Origin: Pseudomonas denitrificans (nom. rej.)
GTDB lineage: Bacteria; Pseudomonadota; Gammaproteobacteria; Pseudomonadales; Pseudomonadaceae
NCBI RefSeq assembly: GCF_008807415.1
Contig: NZ_CP043626.1
Location: forward strand, 2,480,001-2,544,000
Direction of reading: 5' to 3'
DNA length: 64,000 nucleotides
Shown here: positions 45,123 to 54,025 of the stretch, in pieces
How the letters are laid out: every line of letters begins with the position of its first letter
Numbering within the stretch: position 1 is the stretch's first letter
Program-made: the position numbers and the translations under genes
The notes under the pieces: generated by a model
What the model saw: only the letters and a program-made list of their open reading frames with translations
What the model was told of the DNA's origin: nothing
Databases searched by the model: none

Positions 45123-48002
45123 ATGCTTGATCAACTGTTCGACATGCTCGGCGACTTGAAAAGGGAATACCGGCGCTGGCGCTATGGGCCGCCGCCCCCG
45201 CAGAACTCCCGGCAACAGCCGCCAGCCTCTCGCCCTGCTGCGCCCCCGCCGGCCCCTGCTCAACCAACGGCAGCACCAGCTCCTGCGCCGGCTGCCCAGA
45301 CTCCATCGCCGCTGAAGAACTGGAGCTACCCCTTCAAGGTACAAACCGGAGGCCAGGAAGCCCCCATCTCCCAGCTCACCCACATGTCGAAGGCGCTGGC
45401 GGGCTTCTATCCGCTGGGCATCAACGGCATGTGGCACGGCGGCGTGCACTTTGATGCAGGCACCGCCAGCGCGCTCGATCAGAGCCACGTCAGTTGCCTG
45501 GCCGATGGCGAGGTGGTGGCCTACCGGATACCCACCGTCACCCCGAAGACCACCTATCACAGAGGTCACGACGACACCGTCTCCCTACCCTTCGCCAGCG
45601 GCTTCGTACTGGTCCGCCACCGCTTGCAAGCCCCCGCTATCGAAGGCGCGACAAAGCCGCCACCCAGCCTGGTTTTCTACAGCCTCTACATGCACCTGGA
45701 GGACTGGGCGAGTTACCAGGCCGACGCGGCGAAGGCCCGTCCGGTGTTCTGGGCCGCCAGTTCCTATCGGGTAAAGAACGATGTGGCTGACCCCGGTCCC
45801 ATCGGCCTCACCGTGCACGACAAGCCCAGTCCAAAGGGAGCCATCGTGAGCGTCCTGCCACGCGGCACCCGCGTGACCATCGGTGGCTCCGCCCCCTCGC
45901 ACGGCTACGTGAAACTGGTGAGTGCGGAAGGCATCGAACTACCAGCGCTCGGCCCGCAACACGGAACGGCCCGCGGCTATGTCCGCCTTGATGCACTGGA
46001 CACGGCCACAGGGGCCTACCGCGTCAAGGACAACGCCCTGGGCCAGAAACCTGGTGACCAGCTCAATATCCACGCCACGGCAGCGGCCACCAGCAAAGTC
46101 ACCGGCACACTGGCACGCGGCACCGAACTGGTCGTCAGTGGTGAAGGCGCCTACCGCAAGCTGGAAGCCGTGATCCCCCAGGGCCTGGAAGGCGGCGAAC
46201 ACGCCGAAGTGCCTGAACTCCCCGCCTACGGTGGTGACTATGGGCACCAGGCCCCGGAGGGTTATGTACGCTTTGCCGCACTGGCCCCCCTCATCGCGCC
46301 ACTGCAACGGGACTCGGTCGCCCTTCCGGACCCGCCGATCCCGATCAAGGCCGGCCAGTTGATAGGGCACATCGGCGTCTACCACGACATGAAGAAATCC
46401 GAGGAGCGCAAACTCCACCTGGAAGTCTTTACCGCCCAGGACATGGTCAAGTTCCTCGCCGACAGCCGCGACTGGGCACGGCAACTGCCGGAGAGCGAAC
46501 GGACCTGGCTCAAACTGGCCAAGGGCACTCGCGTCATCAGCCACCAGGACAGCTACAAGAAGGCCACGCCGCCCACCCTGCAGGATGCCGGCAAAAACAG
46601 TGCCGACGACCTGCTGATTCCCAGAAGCCTGCTTGATGGCCTGCGCGCCGAATGGAAAATCCAGCTCCCCGCCGCAGGTGAACAAAAGGCCCGCAACTGG
46701 TATCGCCTGGACAGCCTGCTCAATGACGCTACCGGCAACCTCATCGACGGCTGGGTCTGCGAGGAAGTGGGCGTCACCCCGTGGGTCAGTCCCTGGGCCT
46801 GGGAAGGCTACGACATCATCGTCAACGTCAATCCTCTCGAAGAGGGCATGGCCTACTTCAAGCAACTGCACTCCGACCTCGGACTCCAGGCCATGGCCGA
46901 CCGCTGGGACAAAGGCCCCCTGCAGACGCGCCTGTACGACATCATCGGCACCGACCCCGACAACAAGCTGACGGCCGCCAAGATAAAAAGAGCCCTGGAA
47001 ATCCCCGCCCGCGCGCAGTCCATCGCGCAACTGGTCATCCAGTATGAAAGCGAATGGCGCTACACCGCGAAAAGAATGGAGCCGCTGGACAAACTGCTGG
47101 GCCACACCCGCACCGAGCCGATACTGAACTGGATTGCGGAGAAGGAACGCTGGAAGGCGCTGGGTTTCTGGGATGACGTGTGGCGGAAGGTGGGATTGCC
47201 GGAGGCGGCCAAGGTTTATCACTTGCATCCGGCTGGATTAGTGGGCGTTTTCAAAATCAAAGAGAAACCATTAATTACAATTGAAATGCTCTTAGTAGCG
47301 AATCCCAGCACAGGAAGGGATTATTACGAATCAATTCTACCAACGCTAAATAAATACGCCCAAATATACGAAATAAGCACCTCACTTAGAATCGCTCATT
47401 TTTTATCTCAAGTAGGGCACGAGAGCGGATTCAAAGTAAAAGAAGAAAATCTAGACTACAGCAAAAAGAGAATGCGCGAGGTATTCGGATGCACAAACAA
47501 CATAAAAGGATATAATGAAGAAACAGACGAGTGCAAAGTACTACCTAGACTCAGGCCTAAGCTTTGGTCTGAAGAGGAGAAGTACGCAAGAAACGCAGAG
47601 AATCTTGGAAACTACGTTTACGCCAATAGAAATGGAAACGGAAACGAAGAAAGCGGCGAGGGCTTTAAATATAGAGGAAGGGGAATAATACAACTGACAG
47701 GAAAAAATAATTACACAAAATACACTCAAATTCACAACACAAAAAACCCTTCGGACCCCAAAGACTTCGTTGGCAACCCCGACTTAATAGCAAACAACCT
47801 AGAATACGGAATTGAGTCTGCTTTTGTGTGGTGGGAGATGAATTCAATTAATAGAAAAATTGCAAACTCCTACGCAACCAGAACTGAATCAAGAATAGAC
47901 GACCACGTAAAGGATATATCAAAACTCGTTAACGGCGGCAGTATCGGAGAGAGCGAAAGGCTAGATATATTCAAAAAAATCAGAGATATGATAAGTAAAT
48001 GA
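45123..48002 (+). CDS. Modular type VI effector: M23-like/SH3 delivery module with GH19 chitinase-type toxin tip
   Basis: 959 residues. Pro/Ala-rich N-terminus (25-65), then an M23/LytM-like fold whose usual zinc site HxGxD reads H105-G-G-V-H109, with H191 (YMHLED) and H432 (KLHLEVF) as further candidate ligands. SH3-like segments are inserted (RGTRVTIGGSAPSHGYVKL; LARGTELVVSGEGAYRKLE; TRVISHQDSYKK). A helical linker ends in AAKVYHLHPAGLVGVF (about residue 708). From about 715 an AT-rich GH19 lysozyme/chitinase domain follows: FLSQVGHESGF (E767), EENLDY (E775) and FKYRGRGIIQLTGKNNY. Expected to cut peptidoglycan of rival cells. The stop overlaps the immunity gene by ATGA. Everything up to the linker recurs in two downstream truncated copies. 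Confidence 0.88.
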   Translation: MLDQLFDMLGDLKREYRRWRYGPPPPQNSRQQPPASRPAAPPPAPAQPTAAPAPAPAAQTPSPLKNWSYPFKVQTGGQEAPISQLTHMSKALAGFYPLGINGMWHGGVHFDAGTASALDQSHVSCLADGEVVAYRIPTVTPKTTYHRGHDDTVSLPFASGFVLVRHRLQAPAIEGATKPPPSLVFYSLYMHLEDWASYQADAAKARPVFWAASSYRVKNDVADPGPIGLTVHDKPSPKGAIVSVLPRGTRVTIGGSAPSHGYVKLVSAEGIELPALGPQHGTARGYVRLDALDTATGAYRVKDNALGQKPGDQLNIHATAAATSKVTGTLARGTELVVSGEGAYRKLEAVIPQGLEGGEHAEVPELPAYGGDYGHQAPEGYVRFAALAPLIAPLQRDSVALPDPPIPIKAGQLIGHIGVYHDMKKSEERKLHLEVFTAQDMVKFLADSRDWARQLPESERTWLKLAKGTRVISHQDSYKKATPPTLQDAGKNSADDLLIPRSLLDGLRAEWKIQLPAAGEQKARNWYRLDSLLNDATGNLIDGWVCEEVGVTPWVSPWAWEGYDIIVNVNPLEEGMAYFKQLHSDLGLQAMADRWDKGPLQTRLYDIIGTDPDNKLTAAKIKRALEIPARAQSIAQLVIQYESEWRYTAKRMEPLDKLLGHTRTEPILNWIAEKERWKALGFWDDVWRKVGLPEAAKVYHLHPAGLVGVFKIKEKPLITIEMLLVANPSTGRDYYESILPTLNKYAQIYEISTSLRIAHFLSQVGHESGFKVKEENLDYSKKRMREVFGCTNNIKGYNEETDECKVLPRLRPKLWSEEEKYARNAENLGNYVYANRNGNGNEESGEGFKYRGRGIIQLTGKNNYTKYTQIHNTKNPSDPKDFVGNPDLIANNLEYGIESAFVWWEMNSINRKIANSYATRTESRIDDHVKDISKLVNGGSIGESERLDIFKKIRDMISK

Positions 48003-48883
48003 AAAATCTTTATGCGTTCATAATATTAATCCTGTCCAGCACATTATATGCAGCGGAGTTCAAATTAGAGCCAAGTTTTGGCGAGATGGATAAAATCAGC
48101 CTTAGCAATGCAGAAACTGAAGGCTGGAATGGAGTTATATCAGGGACACTCCGTTCAAGAGCAAGCAACAGAACAACAACCATTAGAAACATATGCGAAT
48201 CGGAGGGTGGATGGCCACAACTGACGGGAGTAATTACCGAATCAACCACCAATGAAGACTTTCTCGCGATACTATGCAGATACAATATCAACCACTCCGG
48301 ACTAGGCATAGTCGGAACTTTATTTACGCCAAAAATATTTCAATATCGCGACAAAGAGATAAAGGAGAGGCCTGATATTTCTGAGGCGCTATCAGGCTAC
48401 GAGGGAACATCAGAAAACGGGGATGAATCATACTATTTTTACAAGGACAACGGAATCTTAAGACGCAAGATCCTCCTGACCTCTCGAAATATCACCTCTG
48501 ACAATCTGAGCTTAAGTCGAGACATTGCTGTCGACCTTTTAAGAAGAGAAAACAACGCAGCAGTAGCAAGCTACATATCCAGCGACAGGATTACACAATT
48601 AATAAAAATAGCCCCTATAAATTCAAAGAATGCATCGCTATACAACGATATAGCTTACTCACTTTCTCAAGCAGGCGAAAAGAAACGCGCGATAAAACTA
48701 ATGCTCGATATAGAGAAAATAGCACCCGAACGTGCACCACTACTTCTCAATATTGCAGACAACTTATGGGAAAGCGACCCTAAAAGAGCAAAGACCTACT
48801 ACGAGAGATACATATCAAAGATGAAATCAATGGGCACTGAGAGAAAAATCCCACCAAGAGTTATTGAGCGGACTGGAGAATAA
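47999..48883 (+). CDS. Putative periplasmic immunity protein for the GH19 toxin
   Basis: 294 residues. Signal peptide MKNLYAFIILILSSTLYAAE, fitting a periplasmic protector against a peptidoglycan-degrading toxin. The central part is unfamiliar (RDKEIKERPDISEALSGYEG); the C-terminal third is helical, TPR-like (NDIAYSLSQAGEKKRAIKLM; NIADNLWESDPKRAKTYYER). Very AT-rich compared with the genome, like the toxin tip. ATGA overlap with the effector gene is the usual toxin-immunity arrangement. The immunity role is inferred from position, signal peptide and composition. Confidence 0.75.
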   Translation: MKNLYAFIILILSSTLYAAEFKLEPSFGEMDKISLSNAETEGWNGVISGTLRSRASNRTTTIRNICESEGGWPQLTGVITESTTNEDFLAILCRYNINHSGLGIVGTLFTPKIFQYRDKEIKERPDISEALSGYEGTSENGDESYYFYKDNGILRRKILLTSRNITSDNLSLSRDIAVDLLRRENNAAVASYISSDRITQLIKIAPINSKNASLYNDIAYSLSQAGEKKRAIKLMLDIEKIAPERAPLLLNIADNLWESDPKRAKTYYERYISKMKSMGTERKIPPRVIERTGE

Positions 48884-48941
48884 TATACTGGAGAGGATAA
48901 AAAACAATTGCAGTTGAAGAGTCTGAGTGCAATCGCCAAAA

Positions 48942-51179
48942 ACCACCTATCACAGAGGTCACGACGACACCGTCTCCCTGCCCTTCGCCAGCGGCTTCGT
49001 ACTGGTCCGCCACCGCTTGCAAGCCCCCGCTATCGAAGGCGCGACAAAGCCGCCACCCAGCCTGGTTTTCTACAGCCTCTACATGCACCTGGAGGACTGG
49101 GCGAGTTACCAGGCCGACGCGGCGAAGGCCCGTCCGGTGTTCTGGGCCGCCAGTTCCTATCGGGTAAAGAACGATGTGGCTGACCCCGGCCCCATCGGCC
49201 TCACCGTGCACGACAAGCCCAGTCCAAAGGGAGCCATCGTGAGCGTCCTGCCACGCGGCACCCGCGTGACCATCGGTGGCTCCGCCCCCTCGCACGGCTA
49301 CGTGAAACTGGTGAGTGCGGAAGGCATCGAACTACCAGCGCTCGGCCCGCAACACGGAACGGCCCGCGGCTATGTCCGCCTTGATGCACTGGACACGGCC
49401 ACAGGGGCCTACCGCGTCAAGGACAACGCCCTGGGCCAGAAACCCGGCGACCAGCTCAATATCCATGCCACGGAAGCGGCCACCAGCAAAGTCACCGGCA
49501 CACTGGCACGCGGCACCGAACTGGTCGTCAGTGGTGAAGGCGCCTACCGCAAGCTGGAAGCCGTGATCCCCCAAGGCCTGGAAGGCGGCGAACACACCGA
49601 AGTGCCTGAACTGCCCGCCTACGGTGGTGACTATGGGCACCAGGCCCCGGAGGGTTATGTACGCTTTTCCGCACTGGCCCCCCTCATCGCGCCACTGCAA
49701 CGGGACTCGGTCGCCCTTCCGGACCCGCCGATCCCGATCAAGGCCGGCCAGTTGATAGGGCACATCGGCGTCTACCACGACATGAAGAAATCCGAGGAGC
49801 GCAAACTCCACCTGGAAGTCTTTACCGCCCAGGACATGGTCAAGTTCCTCGCCGACAGCCGCGACTGGGCACGGCAACTGCCGGAGAGCGAGCGAACCTG
49901 GCTCAAACTGGCCAAGGGCACTCGCGTCATCAGCCACCAGGACAGCTACAAGAAAACCACGCCGCCCACCCTACAGGATGCCGGCAAAGACAGTGCCGAC
50001 GACCTGCTGATTCCCAGAAGCCTGCTTGATGGCCTGCGCGCCGAATGGAAAATCCAGCTCCCCGCCGCAGGTGAACAAAAGGCCCGCAACTGGTATCGCC
50101 TGGACAGCCTGCTCAATGACGCTACCGGCAACCTCATCGACGGCTGGGTCTGCGAGGAAGTGGGCGTCACCCCGTGGGTCAGTCCCTGGGCCTGGGAAGG
50201 GTCCCCTACAGGCTCGCCTGTACGACATCATCGGCACCGGCCCCGACAACAAGCTGACGGCCGCCAAGATAAAAACAGCCCTGGAAATCCCCGCCCGCGC
50301 GCAGTCCATCGCGCAACTGGTCATCCAGTATGAAAGCGAATGGCGCTACACCGCGAAAAGAATGGAGCCGCTGGACAAACTGCTGGGCCACACCCGCACC
50401 GAGCCGATACTGAACTGGATTGCGGAGAAGGGGCGCTGGAAGGCGCTGGGTTTCTGGGATGACGTGTGGCGGAAGGTGGGATTGCCGGAGGCGGCCAAGG
50501 TTTATCACTTTCATCCGATTGGAATGGTGGGAGTCTTTACTAAGAAAAAACACCCCAGCATAGTTATTGACGGAGAGAGAATTTACCTTGACTTCCTTCT
50601 TTTCAATGAAGGAGAAAGCATACAGCAAAGAGATTTTGAAGAGGCTGCATTCATTATCGGATGCGAAGTTGCAGCAATTAAGGCTGTGGCCGCAACAGAG
50701 ACAGGATCCACTGGGAGTTTTTATAAGTTTCAAGATTGGGACTTTGTCCCGGCAATTCTTTATGAGCGACACTACTTCCATTCTTTAACAGGCGGGCGGT
50801 ATGACGAATCCAATCAATCAATTTCCAGTAGAACACCTGGCGGATACGGCCAATACGTAGAGCAATATCCAAAATTACTTCAAGCTTACGACCTTGATGC
50901 ATCAGCAGCATTAAAATCCGCATCATGGGGAAAATTTCAAATAATGGGAAAAACCACAAGGCCTGCGGATTTGATAGGGTTGAAGACTTCATATTCAGCA
51001 TAAGTCAGTCGGAAAAAAATCAACTAAAAGCCTTCGTAAACTTTATTTTAGCCGATTCAAAACTAAAAAAAGCGATACAGAAAAAAGACTGGCTGGCTTT
51101 TGCTATAAAATATAACGGCCCCAAACAATCCGGATATGATCGTGAGATGCAGAGAAATTATGAAGCATTCAGCAGGTAA
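48942..51179 (+). pseudogene. Orphan effector cassette 2: truncated delivery module with N-acetylmuramidase tip
   Basis: Sequence nearly identical to 45549-47240 begins abruptly at 48942, so the N-terminal 142 residues of the effector are missing and no good start is present. A 107-bp deletion relative to copy 1 (46808-46914) lies at 50200 and shifts the frame. The module again ends in AAKVYHFHPIGMVGVF and continues into a different tip, an N-acetylmuramidase (DUF3380-like) domain: EEAAFIIGCEVAAIKAVAAT, with probable catalytic Glu in ATETG, FVPAILYERHYFHSLTGGRY and SASWGKFQIMG. A one-base loss in the A-run at 50949-50953 breaks the tip; the correct tail ends at 51179. Probably a silent donor of an alternative toxin end. 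Confidence 0.85.
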
Positions 51180-51651
51180 AATTTTATTTGCCGCCCCGTT
51201 GATTTTAAATTTTTCGATTTGTGAGTCGGCCAACCGCGAAGGCTGCGCAGCTAATGAATCCCTCTATTTTTCTTGCATAACCTCTCGTGCCGAGTCAATT
51301 CGTCTATGTGGCGCAAAAAACCTACCAATCAGCGGCTCTGCACATCTAACTTACGGAGGGAAAGTAATAAATTCAGAAAAATCAATCTCAAAGCCAGATT
51401 TAAAATACAACTGGTACAGTCGATTTCAAACAGAATACTTAAGGGTAAAATTCCTAACCAAAGAAATCTCCTACACTCTTTATAGAGATTACGATCAGTC
51501 GATTTCAAAAAATTATAAGTATGGGGTAATAGAGAAAAAAGAAGGATCCGAAGTGTCTACTCCTTGCGAAAAAATATACAAGGACAATCTGACAGAATTC
51601 ATAAAGGACGTTACTTGCGATAATGAAGATGCCTTAGGATGCCGCTTTTAA
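51160..51651 (+). CDS. Putative periplasmic immunity protein for the muramidase tip
   Basis: 163 residues from ATG 51160, overlapping the end of the muramidase tip by 20 bp. N-terminal signal sequence KHSAGKILFAAPLILNFSI; seven Cys in the mature part suggest disulfides in the periplasm. No family recognised. AT-rich like its toxin. Intact although its toxin gene is broken, as expected if the orphan cassette still protects against siblings that carry the active version (inference). Confidence 0.7.
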   Translation: MKHSAGKILFAAPLILNFSICESANREGCAANESLYFSCITSRAESIRLCGAKNLPISGSAHLTYGGKVINSEKSISKPDLKYNWYSRFQTEYLRVKFLTKEISYTLYRDYDQSISKNYKYGVIEKKEGSEVSTPCEKIYKDNLTEFIKDVTCDNEDALGCRF

Positions 51652-51668
51652 GTAGACGAAAAGAAAGG

Positions 51669-52480
51669 ATATCCACGCCACGGCCGCGGCCACCAGCAAA
51701 GTCACCGGCACACTGGCACGCGGCGCCGAACTGGTCGTCAGTGCCGAGGGTGCCTACCGCAAGCTGGAAGCCGTGATCCCCCAAGGCCTGGAAGGCGGCG
51801 AACACGCCGAAGTGCCTGAACTCCCCGCCTACGGTGGTGACTATGGGCACCAGGCCCCGGAGGGTTATGTACGCTTTGCCGCACTGGCCCCCCTCATCGC
51901 GCCACTGCAACGGGACTCGGTCGCCCTTCCGGACCCGCCGATCCCGATCAAGGCCGGCCAGTTGATAGGGCACATCGGTCCCTATCACGACATGAAGAAA
52001 TCCGAGGAGCGCAAACTCCACCTGGAAGTCTTTACCGCCCAGGACATGGTCAAGTTCCTCGCCGACAGCCGCGACTGGGCACGGCAACTGCCGGAGAGCG
52101 AGCGAACCTGGCTCAAACTGGCCAAGGGCACTCGCGTCATCAGCCACCAGGACAGCTACAAGAAGGCCACACCACCCACTCTGCAGGATGCCGGCAAAGA
52201 CAGTGCCGACGACCTGCTGATTCCCAGAAGCCTGCTGGATAGCCTGCGCGCCGAATGGAAAATCCAGCTCCCTGCCGCAGGTGAACAAAAGGCCCGCAAC
52301 TGGTATCGCCTGGATGGCCTGCTCAATGACGCTACCGGCAACCTCATCGACGGCTGGGTCTGCGAGGAAGTGGGCGTCACCCCGTGGGTCAGTCCCTGGG
52401 CCTGGGAAGGCTACGACATCATCGTCAACGTCAATCCCCTCGAAGAGGGCATGGCCTACTTCAAGCAACTGCACTCCGAC
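51669..52480 (+). pseudogene. Orphan effector cassette 3: delivery module without toxin
   Basis: 812 bp matching 46066-46877 of the effector gene with no net length change and few substitutions. It begins abruptly after the immunity gene and ends in LEEGMAYFKQLHSD, where it fuses in frame to the 54-bp cupin gene tail (SEAVAYLVTTYAERLD). Neither the first M23 part nor a toxin tip is present. It is a recombination remnant of the same family. Confidence 0.88.
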
Positions 52481-52531
52481 AGCGAGGCAGTGGCGTACCT
52501 GGTGACGACCTATGCGGAGCGGTTGGACTGA
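52478..52531 (+). repeat. 54-bp direct repeat, right copy
   Basis: Identical to 42532-42585; the first three bases (GAC) are shared with the end of module copy 3, a microhomology at the joint. The native-looking terminator follows 29 bp later. Confidence 0.9.
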
Positions 52532-52560
52532 ACTGTTCCACGCAAAGAATCCACGCAACA

Positions 52561-52597
52561 AAAAAGGCCCGGCAGGTTCCCCCACCGGGCCTTTCTC
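52561..52597. terminator. Rho-independent terminator
   Basis: AAAAAGGCCCGG and CCGGGCCTTT enclose a 14-base loop, flanked by A and T runs; usable in both directions, between the island and the converging Met-rich gene. Confidence 0.85.
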
Positions 52598-52614
52598 GTT
52601 TCAGCGCCCCGCGA

Positions 52615-53130
52615 TCAGCAGGTGCAGCACATCATCGGCATGCCGTTGCAGCTCATCATCATGGGCATGCCGCATTCCATCATCTTGTTCATCAGCAGGC
52701 AGCAGTTCTTGAGCATGTCCATGCTCATGCCCTGCATCGGCATCATCTTGCACATCATCATGTCGCCCTGCATGGAGCATTCCATCATGCACTTCATGCC
52801 GGGCATGCCCATGTTCATGCCCATCATCGGCATCTGCATCATCGGGTTCATCATGCCCATCATCGGCATCATGGCCATGGCGGACTGGGACATGCCCATC
52901 ATCATCATGTTGCCGCAGTGCATCATCATCGGCATGCCGCAGTTCATCATCATCGCCATCATCTCGGCGCTGTTGCGGAACATGGCCATTTCCATGCCCA
53001 TGGCCGGCTTCATCTTGCACATCATGCCGTCGTCGAGCATCTCGCATTCCATGGTCGCCATCATCATGGGCATGCCCATCATCGGCATCATGGCGTTGGT
53101 GTTCATCGGCATCTGCATGGCGTTCATCAT
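52615..53130 (-). CDS. Methionine- and cysteine-rich protein, probable metal binder or oxidant sink
   Basis: 171 residues, of which 74 are Met (43%) and 14 Cys by hand count. No signal peptide or membrane segment is apparent. It contains a duplicated unit of about 47 residues, near 27-73 and 114-160: M-E-C-x-M ... MMCKM ... G-M-x-M-x-M ... N-C/E-C-G-M-P-M-M-M-x-C, joined by a Met-rich linker. The end is SCNGMPMMCCTC. GGGAG lies eight bases before the double ATG. Met/Cys clusters bind Cu(I) in copper proteins, and Met-rich proteins can scavenge oxidants (MrpX in Azospira, which is exported); either role is a guess. The opposite strand also has an open frame, but it lacks a plausible start context. 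Confidence 0.72.
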   Translation of the reverse strand: MMNAMQMPMNTNAMMPMMGMPMMMATMECEMLDDGMMCKMKPAMGMEMAMFRNSAEMMAMMMNCGMPMMMHCGNMMMMGMSQSAMAMMPMMGMMNPMMQMPMMGMNMGMPGMKCMMECSMQGDMMMCKMMPMQGMSMDMLKNCCLLMNKMMECGMPMMMSCNGMPMMCCTC

Positions 53131-53566
53131 GGTGGGGCTCCCTGAATCTATTGGAATGAAGTGCTGCGAATGGGGCCGATTCTAGGCAGGTGCGACGGCG
53201 CGACAAGATGGCGGGGGAACGGCGGGTTTCGCAGTGCGGACCCGCGATTCGGATTCGATGCCGGCGATGTTGTTCGCAATGCTTTCAACACTGACGCTAT
53301 AGCGAACACGCTCGAACTGAAAACCGCCATTTCAGCAACATGGATATCTCATCCAGTGCTGAGCAAAGAACCGTAGTGAATATTGAATCTAACCAGCCAG
53401 TAAAATATCCCGCTTCGGCGCAGATGCTCGCCCTAGAGCGCTCGCGCCCCATTCGACGGAGCTCTTAAACGAGCATATGAGAATGCGTTTTTAATATTTA
53501 AAGAAATAACCAGCGGCGACCTATAGTGGCGGTTTGGCTCAATTCTCATCAGCGCAAGGAAGTCCC
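53131..53566. other. Intergenic region without recognisable gene
   Basis: 436 bp between the divergent Met-rich gene and the DUF3574 lipoprotein gene. Base composition is lower in GC than the surroundings (53280-53520), with TTTTTAATATTTAAAGAAATA around 53489, consistent with promoters. No gene or repeat recognised. Confidence 0.4.
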
Positions 53567-54025
53567 ATGCTCCGCCATCTGCTCGCCGCCAGCCTCGCCC
53601 TGGCGCTGTTCGGCTGCGCCACCCCGCCCGCTCCTTCCGTCCATACCACCGACCCCGCGACCTCAACCCTGCAGGGCGACCCGGCCCGGCCGGCGCAGGC
53701 GCAGTGGCTGCGTACCGAGTTGTACTTCGCGCTGGGCCAGGAGAGCGGCAAGGAGAAGATCAGCGAGCAGCGCTGGCGGCAGTTCCTCGACCAGGAGGTG
53801 ACGCCGCGCTTCCCGGATGGCTTCACCGCCTACGACGCCTACGGCCAGTGGCGCGACCACGGCGCGCCGGAACCGGAGCGGCTGAGCACCAAGGTGATCG
53901 TGATCCTGCATGAAGACACTGCCGCGCGCGGCAAGGACATCGAGGCGATCCGCCTGGCCTGGAAGCGCATCACCGGGGACCTCTCCGTGCTGCGTCTGTC
54001 GCAACCGGCGCAGGTTTCCTTCTGA
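53567..54025 (+). CDS. DUF3574 family lipoprotein
   Basis: 152 residues. Lipoprotein signal with lipobox LFGC (Cys17). The mature domain WLRTELYFALGQ ... FLDQEVTPRFPDGFTAYDAY ... GQWRDHG is typical of DUF3574. AAGGAAG lies before the ATG. The stop overlaps the speE start (TGATG), so the two are translationally coupled. A paralog without lipobox lies on the other side of speE on the opposite strand. Function unknown. Confidence 0.85.
   Translation: MLRHLLAASLALALFGCATPPAPSVHTTDPATSTLQGDPARPAQAQWLRTELYFALGQESGKEKISEQRWRQFLDQEVTPRFPDGFTAYDAYGQWRDHGAPEPERLSTKVIVILHEDTAARGKDIEAIRLAWKRITGDLSVLRLSQPAQVSF

Noticed and set aside
48927..50333. A complete gene starting at GTG 48927
   Set aside because: The sequence upstream of 48942 is unrelated to the effector gene, no ribosome site is visible, and the frame ends in nonsense after the 107-bp deletion; treated as an orphan cassette.
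42586..52477. Integrative element with integrase or insertion sequence
   Set aside because: No integrase, transposase or terminal inverted repeats could be seen inside; only the 54-bp direct repeats suggest insertion.
52622..53185. A 187-codon hydrophobic plus-strand frame opposite the Met-rich gene
   Set aside because: Met codons (ATG) read as CAT/ATC-type codons on the other strand, giving Ile/His-rich text automatically; the minus frame has the better ribosome site and an internal duplication.
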